Position numbers and translations under genes: made by a program | In this document: piece by piece, positions 35,751-45,165 of the stretch | Position numbering within the stretch: position 1 is the first letter of the stretch | How the letters are laid out: each line of letters opens with the position of its first letter | NCBI RefSeq assembly: GCF_945859705.1 | Contig: NC_079135.1 | Location: forward strand, 110,758,288 to 110,822,287 | Length of the DNA: 64,000 nucleotides | Source of the DNA: Episyrphus balteatus | Taxonomy: Eukaryota; Arthropoda; Insecta; Diptera; Syrphidae | Reading direction: 5' to 3' | The notes under the pieces: generated by a model | What the model was told of the DNA's origin: nothing | What the model saw: only the letters and a program-made list of their open reading frames with translations | The model's database searches: none

Positions 35751-35853
35751 ACATTTCAGCTCAGCTCAAATTTGAGCTAGCTCACTTTTGAGCTAGGTAC
35801 CATAGCTCAGCTCATTTGAGCTGAGCTGAAAGTGAGCTGAGCTGAAAGTGAGC
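35751..35853. repeat. GAGCT/AGCTC cluster 1
   Basis: Dense AGCTCAGCTCA and TGAGCTGAGCT words, many in inverted pairs (for example TTTGAGCTAGCTCAC), directly after the first 14-bp array. The short word is self-complementary (AGCT), so the cluster can fold on itself in many registers. Confidence 0.9.
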
Positions 35854-36017
35854 GCCCCCAACTTCCAACGCCTATATCTCGGAATTTTGAAGAAAATGAA
35901 AAAAAAAATTGTTGATGCCAAAAGGTAGCGGGGACTCTAACCTACATTTGGGTACAACTCCCATCCCTGTAGGTCCACGCGTTCTCAAACCGGGAGAACT
36001 TAAAAGTAAAAAAAAAA

Positions 36018-36256
36018 GAGTGTGTGTACACATGTACACTCGACTGAAGTTATACTTCTCATTCAGTATACATATATAAATGAATTTCATTTGATATTTT
36101 TAATTTCTATTATTAAATTAATTAATCCACACTTCGTTTTTTACATTTTTATCAAGTGAACAATAAATTAATTCTTTCATCCTCCTTGCGTCCATGTAGT
36201 TTTCAATTTAATCTGTGAACTTTACTCATGTTGTGCGGTTCAGAACGTACTATATA
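36018..36256 (+). repeat. Module E, copy 1
   Basis: Starts at an A-run, then GTGTGTGTACACATGTACAC, TGAAGTTATACTTCTC, ATTAATCCACACTTCG, CATCCTCCTTGCGTCC and TTGTGCGGTTCAGAACG. Inverted copies lie at 39670-39917 and 42119-42349. Copy junctions fall in A/T runs, so modules may have been exchanged by recombination there. Confidence 0.85.
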
Positions 36257-36261
36257 TGGTT

Positions 36262-36360
36262 AACTCATTTGAGCTGAGCTGAAAGTGAGCTGAGCTGATG
36301 GTTGAGCTGAGCTGTTGGGTGAGCTAAGGTAAAGTGAGCTGAGCTGAGCTGTGATGGGTG
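36262..36360. repeat. GAGCT cluster 2
   Basis: TGAGCTGAGCTGAAAG and related words, followed by GGTTGAGCTGAGCTG and TTGGGTGAGCTAAGG. Located between module E and module F inside the foldback. Matches cluster 6 (41805-42010) in reverse orientation, including the AAAGTATAATGAAATATG flank. Confidence 0.85.
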
Positions 36361-36597
36361 AGAGGATACATTGATTTTTATTTGGAAAGTATAATGAAAT
36401 ATGAAGATATTTTAAACTTTTATAAAACACCATAGCTTAAGATGTTTGGTTCTAGTTTTAATGGAATTATTTTAACACATAGATATTTTTATAAATAAGA
36501 CAGATAATTTTTCGTGATCTTTACTCTTGGTGTTTTTGATAGTAAATATATTTCTATTTTTTTAGTAAAATATTTCTTTTTTTATCATAAAAAAAAA

Positions 36598-37500
36598 AAT
36601 TCCGGTAGAATACGGTTTTTCGACTTTTTTCAAAATTCCGAGAAAATCGGTTTTGAAAGTTGGGGTAAATTTTTTTTTCGAAAAATCCCCGAATCTTTAA
36701 ACGCTCCTGGAAGCTAAACCGCTTGAGAGTAATTTTTGGGAGTGATGCCAAATGATAGCTTGTGTCATGGGCCTACGCTTTGCACATTGTCAGATTTTTA
36801 AAAAATCGCCTTCCATGTTAAACCGCCACATCATGCCTATTTTTTCAGAATCGTGCCTATTTTTTTTTTTACTTTTAAGTTCTCCCGGTTTGAGAACGCG
36901 TGGACCTACAGGAATGGGAGTTGTACCCAAATGTAGGTTAGAGTCCCCGCTATCTTTTGGCATCAAAAATTTTATTTTCATTTTCTTCAAAATTCCGCGA
37001 TATAGGCGTTGGAACGCTTTGATCTAGAGACAGGGGAGTGGTGCCATATGAAAGCTTATATTCTCAGCTAGCCGATAGTGGTATAATCCGATTTTTCGAT
37101 TTTTTTTCAAAATTCCGAGAAAATCGCGTTTGAAAGTTGGGGTAAAATTTTTTTTCGAAAAATCCCCGAATCTTTAAACGCTCCTGGAAGCTAAACCGCT
37201 TGAGAGCAATTTTTGGGAGTGATGCCCAATGATAGCTTGTGTCATGGGCCTACGCTTTGCACATTCTCAGATTTTTAAAAAATCATCTTCCATGTTAAAC
37301 CGCCACATCATACCTATTTTTTCAGAATCGGGCTTAACTTTTTTTTTACCTTTAAGTTCACCCGGTTTGAGAACGCGTGCACCTACAGGGATGGGAGTTG
37401 TACCCAAATGTAGGTTAGAGTCCTCGCTACCTTTTGGCATCAAACAATTTTTTTTCATTTTTTTCAAAATTCCGAGGTATAGGCGTTGGAAGTTGGGGCG
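36598..37500 (-). repeat. Two inverted copies of the G-D unit
   Basis: Read on the - strand these are two consecutive copies of the unit that recurs in direct orientation at 38.47-41.54 kb. Landmarks: CCATGTTAAACCGCCACATC (+ strand), GGTTTGAGAACGCG and CCAAATGTAGGTTAGAGTCC. Each ends in the GATATAGGCGTTGGA block. Copies differ by a few percent as judged by eye. Confidence 0.85.
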
Positions 37501-37612
37501 CTCACTTTCAGCTCAGCTCACTTTCAGCTCAGCTCAAATGAGCTTAGCTATGGTACCTAGCTCAAATTTGAACTGAGCTGTGAGCTGAGCTGAAATGTGA
37601 GCTTTTTGCAAC
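37500..37612. repeat. GAGCT cluster 3
   Basis: Mirror image of cluster 1 in the right arm, running from CTCACTTTCAGCTCAGCTC to TGAGCTTTTTGCAACCC just before the inverted 14-bp array. Confidence 0.9.
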
Positions 37613-37616
37613 CCTG

Positions 37617-37752
37617 GCAACTTGCCACATGGAAATTACCACATGCAACTTGCCACACGCAACTTGCCACATGCAACTTGCCACACACAACTTGCCACAT
37701 ACAACTTGCCACATGCAACTTGCCACATGAAACATGTAACTTGCAACGTGTT
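37617..37752 (+). repeat. 14-bp minisatellite, array 2 (inverted)
   Basis: About ten units of AACTTGCCACATGC, the reverse complement of array 1, in the right arm of the foldback. Shorter than array 1, showing unequal expansion or contraction of the two arms. The + frame 37597-37851 is a by-product. Confidence 0.9.
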
Positions 37753-38172
37753 GTGTGTTTTATGTTTGCCGTACTACGGCGTACTGCATTTTTAAATACT
37801 AAAGTACTGCCTACTCTAAAGGTGAAACGACAGCCCTGCTACCCAGGGTGATCGCGTCATAATCCCTTTGACATTCTTGTCAAAAAGTAAATTTTCATAC
37901 CCACCCTCCCATAAGAAGTATAACTTCAAAAAAATAGGCACGATTCTGAAAAAATAGGCATGATGTGGCGGTTTAACATGGAAGGCGATTTTTGAAGTTA
38001 TACTTCTTATGGGAGGGTGGATATGAAAATTTACTTTTTGACAAGAATGTCAAAGGGATTATGACGCGATCACCCTGGGTAGCAGGGCTGTCGTTTCACC
38101 TTTAGAGTAGGCAGTACTTTAGTATTTTGAAAATGCCGTACGCCGTAGTACGGCAACATAAAACACACAACA

Positions 38173-38396
38173 CGTTGCAAGTTACATGTTTCATTTGGCA
38201 AGTTGCATGTGGCATGTGGCAAGTACCATGTGGCAAGTTGTATGTGGCAAGTTGCATGTGGCAAGTTGTATGTGCCAAGCTGCATGTTGCAAGTTACGTG
38301 TGGCAAGTTGCATGTGGCAAGTTACATGTGGCAAGTTGCATGTGGAAAGTTGCATGTGGCATGTTGCATGTGGTAATTTCCATGTGGAAAGTTGCC
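38173..38396 (-). repeat. 14-bp minisatellite, array 3
   Basis: About sixteen units in the orientation of array 1, following a further module A copy (37994-38172). Variants include GTACCATGTGG and CTGCATGTTGC. Single remnants of the unit also survive at about 39574-39588 and 42019-42030. Overlapping open frames on both strands are by-products. Confidence 0.9.
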
Positions 38397-38399
38397 AGG

Positions 38400-38480
38400 G
38401 TTGCAAAAAGCTCACATTTCAGCTCAGCTCACAGTTCAGCTCAAATTTGAGCTAGGTCAAATTTTGAGCTAGCTCTCGGA
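38400..38480. repeat. GAGCT cluster 4
   Basis: Shorter cluster following array 3, with CATTTCAGCTCAGCTCAC and TTTTGAGCTAGCTC. It is truncated relative to cluster 1 and passes directly into module D. Confidence 0.85.
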
Positions 38481-39370
38481 ATTTTGAAGAAAATGAAAAA
38501 AAATTGTTTGATGCCAAAAGATAGCGGAGACTCTAACCTACATTTGGGTACAAATCTCATCCCTGTAGGTCCACGCATTCTCAAACCGGGAGCACTTAAA
38601 GGTAAAAAAAAAGTTAGGCCCGATTCTGAAAAAATAGGCATGATGTGGCGGTTTAACATGGAAGATGATTTTTTAAAAATCTGACAATGTGCAAAGCGTA
38701 GGCCCATGACACAAGCTATCGTTTGGCATCACTCCCAAAAATTGATCTCAAGCGGTTTAGCTTCCAGGAGCGTTCAAAGATTCGGGGATTTTTGGAAAAA
38801 ACATTTTACCCCAACTTTCAAACGCGATTTTCTCGGAATTTTGAAAAAAGTCGAAAAACCGGATTATACCACCATCGGTTAGCTGAGAATATAAGCTTTC
38901 ATATGGCACTACTCCCCTGTCTCTAGATCAAAGCGTTCAGCTCCCAGAAGTTTTTTCGCGCCCCCAACTTCCAACGCCTATATCTCGGAATTTTGAAAAA
39001 AAAAATGAAAATAAAATTGTTGATGCCAAAAGGTAGCGGGGACTCTAACCTACACTTGGGTATAACTAACATCCCTGTAGGTCCACGCGTTCTCAAACCG
39101 GGAGAACTTAAAAGTAAAAAAAAAATAGGCACGATTCTGAAAAAATAGGCATGATGTGGCGGTTTAACATGGAAGACGATTTTTTAAAAATCTGACAATG
39201 TGCAAAGCGTAGGCCCATGACACAAGCTATCGTTTGGCATCACTCCCAAAAATTGCTCCCAAGCGGTTTAGCTTCCAGGATCGTTCAAAGATTCGGGGAC
39301 TTTTCGAAAAAAAAATTTACCCCAACTTTCAAACGCGATTTTCTCGGAATTTTGAAAAAAGTCGAAAAAC
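38480..39370 (+). repeat. Direct copies of the D-G unit
   Basis: D (about 38480-38613), G (38614-38860), the TAGCTGAGAATATAAGC linker, D (38958-39122) and G (39123-39370). The reading frames that appear here on both strands (for example RTRGPTGM, KCRLESPLPFG) recur in every copy and simply reflect the repeat. Confidence 0.85.
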
Positions 39371-39514
39371 CGGATTGTACCGGAATTTTTTTTTATAATA
39401 AAAAAAGAAATATTTTACTAAAAAAATAGAAATATATTTACTATTAAAAAAACCAAGAGGAAAGATCACAAAAAATTATCTGTTTTATTTATAAAAATAT
39501 CCATGTGTTAAAAT

Positions 39515-39565
39515 TTAAGCTGAGCTGTGAGCTGAGCTCAGCTCGCTTTTGAGCTTTGTAGCTAC
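39515..39565. repeat. GAGCT cluster 5 (short)
   Basis: A short run AAGCTGAGCTGTGAGCTGAG between module F and a remnant of the 14-bp unit. It is much reduced compared with cluster 6, which has the same neighbours. Confidence 0.8.
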
Positions 39566-39669
39566 CCTGCAAGTTGCATATTGCTACTACTAGTGCTCAA
39601 GCACACACAATTCTCATAAAATTGCCATATCGCATATTTTATACGCAATTCGTTTACTTTCGTTAAGCA

Positions 39670-39917
39670 TATACCGTACGTTCTGAACCGCACAACATGA
39701 GTAAATTTCACAAAATAAATTGAAAACTACATGGACACAAGGAGGATGAAAGAATTAATTTATTTTTCACTTGATCAAAATATAAAAAACGAAGTGTGGA
39801 TTAATTAATTCAATAATAGAAATTAAAAATATCAAATGAAATTCATTTACATAATACTGAATGAGAAGTATAACTTCAGTCGCGTGTACATGTGTACACA
39901 CACTCTTTTTTTTAAAA
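39670..39917 (-). repeat. Module E, copy 2
   Basis: Inverted relative to copy 1. On the + strand: CGTTCTGAACCGCACAACAT, AAGGAGGATGAAAGAATTAA, TGAGAAGTATAACTTCAG, GTACATGTGTACACACAC. Its poly-T end passes directly into module G (AAAAATCTGACAATGTGC). Confidence 0.85.
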
Positions 39918-41545
39918 ATCTGACAATGTGCAAAGCGTAGGCCCATGACACAAGCTATCATTTGGCATCACTCCCAAAAATTGCTCTCAAGCGGTTTAGC
40001 TTCTAGGAGCGTTCAAAGATTCGGGGATTTTTCGAAAAAAAATTTTACCCCAACTTTCAAAGGCGATTTTCTCGGGTTTTTGAAAAAAATCGAAAAACCA
40101 GATTATACCACTATTGGGTAGCTGAGAATATAAGCTTTCATATGGCACCACTTCCCTGTCTCTAGATCAAAGCGTTCAGCTCCCAGAAGTTTTTTCGCGC
40201 CCCCAACTTCCAACGCCTATATCGCGGAATTTTGAAGAAAATGAAAATAAAATTTTTGATGCCAAAAGGTAGCGGGGACTCTAACCTACATTTGGGTACA
40301 ACTCCCATCCCTGTAGGTCCACGCGTTCTCAAACCGGAAGAACTTAAAAGTAAAAAAAAAATAGGCACGATTCTGAAAAAATAGGCATGATGTGGCGGTT
40401 TAACATGGAAGGCGATTTTTTAAAAATCTGACAATGTGCAAAGCGTAGGCCCATGACACAAGCTATCATTTGGCATCACTCCCAAAAATTGCTCTATAGC
40501 GGTTTAGCTTCTAGGAGCGTTCAAAGATTCGGGGATTTTTCAAAAAAAAATTTTACCCTTACTTTCAAACACGATTTTCTCGGAATTTTGAAAAAAATCG
40601 AAAAACCGGATTATACCACTATTGGGTAGCTGAGAATATAAGCGTTCAGCTCCCAGAAGTTTTTTTCGCACCCCCAACTTCCAACGCCTATATCGCGGAA
40701 TTTTGAAGAAAATGAAAATAAAATTTTTGATGCCAAAAGGTAGCGGGGACTCTAACCTACATTTGGGTACAACTCCCATCCCTGTAGGTCCACGCGTTCT
40801 CAAACCGGAAGAACTTAAAAGTAAAAAAAAAATAGGCACGATTCTGAAAAAATAGGCATGATGTGGCGGTTTAACATGGAAGGCGATTTTTTAAAAATCT
40901 GACAATGTGCAAAGCGTAGGCCCATGACACAAGCTATCATTTGGCATCACTCCCAAAAATTGCTCTATAGCGGTTTAGCTTCTAGGAGCGTTCAAAGATT
41001 CGGGGATTTTTCAAAAAAAAATTTTACCCTTACTTTCAAACACGATTTTCTCGGAATTTTGAAAAAAATCGAAAAACCGGATTATACCACTATTGGGTAG
41101 CTGAGAATATAAGCGTTCAGCTCCCAGAAGTTTTTTTCGCACCCCCAACTTCCAACGCCTATATCGCGGAATTTTGAAGAAAATGAAAATAAAATTTTTG
41201 ATACCAAAAGGTAGCGGGGACTTTAACCTACATTTGGGTACAACTCCCATCCCTGTAGGTCCACGCGTTCTCAAACCGGGAGAACTTAAAAGTAAAAAAA
41301 AAAATAGGCACGATTCTGAAAAAAAAAGGCATGATGTGGTGGTTTAACATAGAAGGCAATTTATTAAAAATCTGATAATGTGCAAAGCGTAGGCCCATGA
41401 CACAAGCTATCATTTGGCATCACTCCCAAAAATTGCTCTCAAGCGGTTTAGCTTCCAGGAGCGTTCAAAGATTCGGGGATTTTTCGAAAAAAAAAATGTA
41501 CCCCAACTTTCAAACGGAATTTTGAAAAAAGTCGAAAAACCGGAT
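39917..41545 (+). repeat. Tandem G-D units, including two identical 471-bp copies
   Basis: D starts at 40200, 40671 and 41142, giving exactly 471 bp twice. The units 40200-40670 and 40671-41141 look identical over their whole length except near the first base, and share rare variants (GCTCTATAGCGG, TTTTACCCTTACTTTC, AAACACGATTTTC) not found in the other copies. The third, partial copy from 41142 is diverged. This is a recent tandem duplication inside older repeats. Confidence 0.9.
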
Positions 41546-41804
41546 TGTACCGGAATTTTTTTTTATGATAAAAAAAGAAATATTTTACTAAAAAAATAGA
41601 AATACATTTACTATTAAAAAACCAAGAAAAAAGATCACGAAAAATTATCTGTTTTATTTATAAAAATATCCATGTGTTAAAATAATTCCATTAATAACTA
41701 GAACCAAACATCTTAAGCTATGGTGTTTTATAAAAGTTTAAAATATCTTCATATTTCATTATACTTTCCAAATAAAAATCAATGTATCCCCTTACCCATC
41801 ACAG

Positions 41805-42010
41805 CTCAGCTCAGCTCACTTTACCTTAGCTCACCCAACAGCTCAGCTCACCGACAGCTCAGCTTACCCAACAGCTCAGCTCAACCATCAGCGCAGCTCA
41901 CTTTCAGCTCAGCTCAAATGAGCTGAGCTATGGTACATAGCTCAAAAGTGAGCTAGCTCAAAATTTGAGCTGGGCTGTGAACTGAGCTCAGCTAACTTTT
42001 GAGCTTTGTA
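41805..42010. repeat. GAGCT cluster 6 (longest)
   Basis: About 200 bp of CAGCTCAGCTCA words, with TTACCTTAGCTCACCCAACA, CAGCTCAACCATC and mirror-image TTTGAGCTGGGCTGTG. It is the inverted counterpart of cluster 2 with additional units. The frame ending at 41926 is a by-product. Confidence 0.85.
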
Positions 42011-42118
42011 GCAACCCTGCCAGTTCCATATTGCTACTACTAGTGCTGAAGCACACACAATTCTCATAAAATTACCATATTGCACATTTTATGCGCAATT
42101 CATTTACTTTCGTTAACC

Positions 42119-42349
42119 ATATACCGTACGGTCTGAACCGCACAACATGAGTAAATTTCACAGAATAAATTGAAAATTACATGGACTCAAGGAGGATGAA
42201 ATAATTAATTTATTGTTCACTAAAACTAAGTGTGGATTAATTACTTCATAATAGAAATTAAAAATATCAAATGAAATTCATTTACATATACTGAATGAGA
42301 AGTATAACTTCAGTCGCGTGTACATGTGTACACACACTCTTTTTTTTCA
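42119..42349 (-). repeat. Module E, copy 3, end of the mosaic
   Basis: Same orientation as copy 2 but with a short internal deletion (the ACTTGATCAAAATATAAAAA part is missing). The mosaic ends at the TTTTTTTT run at about 42341-42349, after which unrelated AT-rich DNA follows. Confidence 0.85.
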
Positions 42350-42639
42350 ATTGTTTTTTACAACTATTTCATTAGGTATATACCACTATTTGCAAAGTGG
42401 TGTGGTTTAATTGTCAAATACATCTTTCAATGATTCGCATACTTCAAAATTAAATGAAAGAGTTGTTATGTAATTTTAGAAAAGAATGCTTTTACTCATT
42501 TTTAAAAATACTAAAGTTCTAAATAAGCTTTAACTACAAGTACAAGAGCAAGTACCTACTTCCAACTCAGTCTATGAACTGGCAATGTTTCTAACAAAAT
42601 TTCAATATATGAACTAAAAATTATTTTTTATAAACTAAA
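42350..42639. other. AT-rich spacer
   Basis: Short unique AT-rich stretch between the mosaic and dispersed family B. Nothing recognised. Confidence 0.5.
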
Positions 42640-45165
42640 ATATTGTCGGGTATCTAATTTCTACGGGCACTTACCCTCTATTATTATAGATTTTCCATCA
42701 ACTTGCAGTAACAAAAACTTAATTTTTAATTTTTTTGAAGTGAAAACTTCTTTAGTATCGTAGTGATTTGAAACAAGATGAAACGAAAACGCGACACGAC
42801 TTCAACTTGTTATAACTTTTTTGTTTTAATAAATAGATGGATGAAATTTGTACTGTAGATAGGCAATTAAATAAATTATAATTGTAATATCATTTAATTT
42901 CATATTCAAAATTCTGAGATAACTGTAAAAAGATGTTCTTTTCCTACACACGTTATATCTTTTGATCTAGTGCACATACAAATTTGATTTAACTTTAATA
43001 CGCATGCTGATAACATAACCTTTTATTTGATATATCACACATAACAGTACGTGCTCTACAAGCTACACAATCTTAACCCATTAGCACCCAAATTAAAAAT
43101 AATATATTTGTATGATATTTTCTGTTTATTTAGATAAAAGTTAAGATATATAGGAAAAAAAATTATTTTTAAAAATTGTTGGTAAGGAGTTATGGGGGTG
43201 TACTTTTTTTAGTACAATGGGATCATGCATACCATATTAATTTTCATAAATATTAGAATTTTCAAAACACTCTTTCGCAATGTATAGTGCAACATTGCAC
43301 ATTCAACAGCAACATTTTAACCATAAATGACATTTGAGACACTTTAATTGATTAGGCAGTTTTTTTTTTAAAGAAACTGTTGTCTAGCGCTCTCTATAAT
43401 GCGATTTTTGACTTTTGAGGTATTGGAGTGTTAGTGCTTTTGTAATTTTAAGTCGAACATTACGGTAGCCGTAGCTCTATTATTTTTATGTTGTCATCAT
43501 CAATGTCTTCTTCATCTGTCATACTACCCAATGGTCAAGAAATCAGGGATATAAGGCCCAGGGACATAACCTCGCACGTACAACAAACCCTATAGTGTGT
43601 CCACCATTGTTTACACACCATTATTGCTTACATATTATACAGTGCTTGCACTCAGTATAAGTGAAATATGTTTAGGAGGGGAAAGAGGGCATGCTTCCCA
43701 GCAACCCCTGCTTGGACGCACTATTGGATATGGGGTAGGTGCGAAGTTGGTTGTATGCAAAGTTCCTTTGCATTTGAAGAATCTGGAATTAAAGAATCCT
43801 TTTGTTGGATACCTTTTGAAAACAAATATGCTTGGTGGGGTATAACTCCATAAAATTCTGGTATGGACTGATGTCGGGCATAAGTACAAAATTGAATTTG
43901 CTATTTGGGACTAATGTCCCACTTGAGTCGGACTTGAGTAGGTCATAAGCCCCATAAAAGTGGGCGTAATTACCCTGAGCCTTATTTCCCTGAGCCAACT
44001 ATAAGCTTTTACTACTTCCGCATTGTTATCGACTTGTTCTAGGACAGCACCAACATTTTGGAAAAGTTTTTCATACAAATTTATACTGGGGATAGTTATA
44101 AAATCCATTCAAAGTACTTGAAAGAAAAATGTATGTATGATCCCACTGTACTTTTTAAAGTACATTTAACTTTAGCTTTGCTTATCTTCGTATTTATGTA
44201 TAAAAATATGATAAAATTTATTATTTTCTTAATTTTGGGTTTATTTCTATTGCAGAAAAAAGCAAAGCATTTGGTCTATTAATTTTTTTTTTATATAAAA
44301 ACTTTTTCGACCGTAGCAAAAAGAAAAATAATTTAAAATGCTTTGCGCGAAAAGACAATTGCGTACACCCTAATTCAATTTTTTAAAAATATATGTATTG
44401 GAAAAATCAAAAACACTCAGTTAAATCTAAAAAGCATCTTAAAACGAATATTTTATGTCCCCGACTGCTTTTGCATGCACATAATGTCAATGCATTTCAC
44501 TGTACTTTAAAAAGTACAATGGGAGAGAATGGGCTAAGATTGAAAACAATTTAAAAATACCTCAAAACACCTGTGGAGATCTGTTGGCGATGTACCGTAA
44601 TCTCAGTCTGGAAATTCGACATGGTTGACTTTAAAAAATGCTAACTTCTCTTGTAGGCATCTTTGAAATGAAATTGATAAGTCATATGAAAGGTGAAACA
44701 ATAAAAATTTAAGATATTTTATAGGTTGTTAGGGAAAAAATGCATTTAATAGCGTGAGAAGATAAAATTACGTGTTTTTTCGCTTTTTTTGGTGAAAATG
44801 ATTGTTTTCAATAAATTATTTTTATACTTTTTGTGCATTATAAAAATTTAAGTATGGCTTTATTCTTCAGAAAATTTTGTAAGCTTTTTAATGGTGTAAT
44901 TTTTTGGAGTGAAAACTTTTTTAGTATCGTAGTGATTTGAAACAAGATGAAACGAAAAATCGGCAGGAAAAATCAATTGATTATAACTTTTTTGTTTTAA
45001 TAGATAGATGAATGAAATTTTTACTGTAGATAGGGAATTAAATAAACTATTATTGTGCAAGATTTCATTTAATTTAATATTCAAAATCCTGAGATAACGG
45101 TAAAAAGAGGTTTCACTTCTACCACGTGTGAATTGCACACATGATTTTTTTTTTTTTTGTAATCT
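42640..45165 (+). repeat. Dispersed repeat family B, copy 3, split by an insertion
   Basis: The left part (about 42710-43076) ends ...CTACAAGCTACACAATCTTAA, and the right part resumes at 44538 with GATTGAAAAC and AAATACCTCAAAACACCTGT. In uninterrupted copies these two pieces are adjacent. A second TTTTGGAGTGAAAACTTTTT / CAAGATGAAACGAAAA segment (44899-45110) repeats 42737-42940, so the family itself has an internal duplication. It ends in CCACGTGTGAATTGCACACA, as in copy 2. Confidence 0.85.
43073..44537. mobile_element. 1457-bp piggyBac-like insertion (TTAA target)
   Basis: The element spans 43077-44533, with TTAA on the left (43073-43076) and CTAA, one substitution from TTAA, on the right. 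Its ends are CCCATTAGCACCC and, inverted, CCCATTCTCTCCC: 13-bp imperfect inverted repeats starting with CCC, as is usual in the piggyBac superfamily. Subterminal inverted motifs around GTACTTTTTTTAGTACAATG and CACTGTACTTTTTAAAGTAC (43199, 44143, 44504) also recall piggyBac ends. Family B is interrupted exactly here, which proves insertion. No intact transposase was found. A + frame at 43597-43845 has TIGYGVGAKLVVC, vaguely like the G-GA-VV stretch of piggyBac transposases, but this is too weak to call. Confidence 0.8.

Larger units (their letters stand above)
35352..37927. repeat. Complete foldback unit A-B-C-D ... D-C-B-A
   Basis: The left end GAAGTTATACTTC at 35352 is matched by the inverted GAAGTATAACTTC ending at about 37927. 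Arms of roughly 500-580 bp contain module A, the 14-bp array, the GAGCT cluster and part of module D in mirror order. The B arrays differ in copy number between arms. The middle holds modules E, C, F and one to two inverted G-D units. A few bases after the right end, at 37994, another copy of A starts in direct orientation, so this foldback is joined to a second incomplete one by a 66-bp piece of module G. Confidence 0.85.
35352..42350. mobile_element. 7-kb mosaic of inverted and tandem modules (foldback complex)
   Basis: Nearly the whole interval is made from a few modules. A: TGAAGTTATACTTCTTATGG to the CACCCTGGGTAGCAGGGC block, about 185 bp. B: a 14-bp minisatellite. C: GAGCT clusters. D+G: a unit of about 471 bp with GATGCCAAAAGGTAGCGGGG, GGTCCACGCGTTCTCAAACC, GATGTGGCGGTTTAACATGG and GATTCGGGGATTTTT. 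E: about 240 bp with ACATGTACACTCGACTGAAG. F: a CCATGTGTTAAAAT-containing spacer. Order: A B C D E C F, then inverted G D G D C B A, then A B C D G D G, F C E inverted, then G D G D G D G, F C E. Tandem-repeat-bearing inverted ends recall Drosophila foldback (FB, Galileo) elements. No transposase frame is present; all open frames here are by-products of the modules. Confidence 0.85.

Noticed and set aside
35428..35752. Overlapping open frames encoding a 14-residue repeat (LATCNLPHATCHMQ type)
   Set aside because: A 14-bp repeat lacking stops in all three frames gives such ORFs automatically; copy number varies and no start or promoter is supported.
35532..38396. 14-bp arrays as a possible CRISPR array
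   Set aside because: The units are directly adjacent without spacers, vary from copy to copy, and sit in the arms of an insect-type foldback.
43597..43889. piggyBac transposase remnant inside the TTAA element
   Set aside because: Only a short GYGVGAKLVV-like stretch resembles the family; catalytic aspartates and the cysteine-rich C-terminus were not found.
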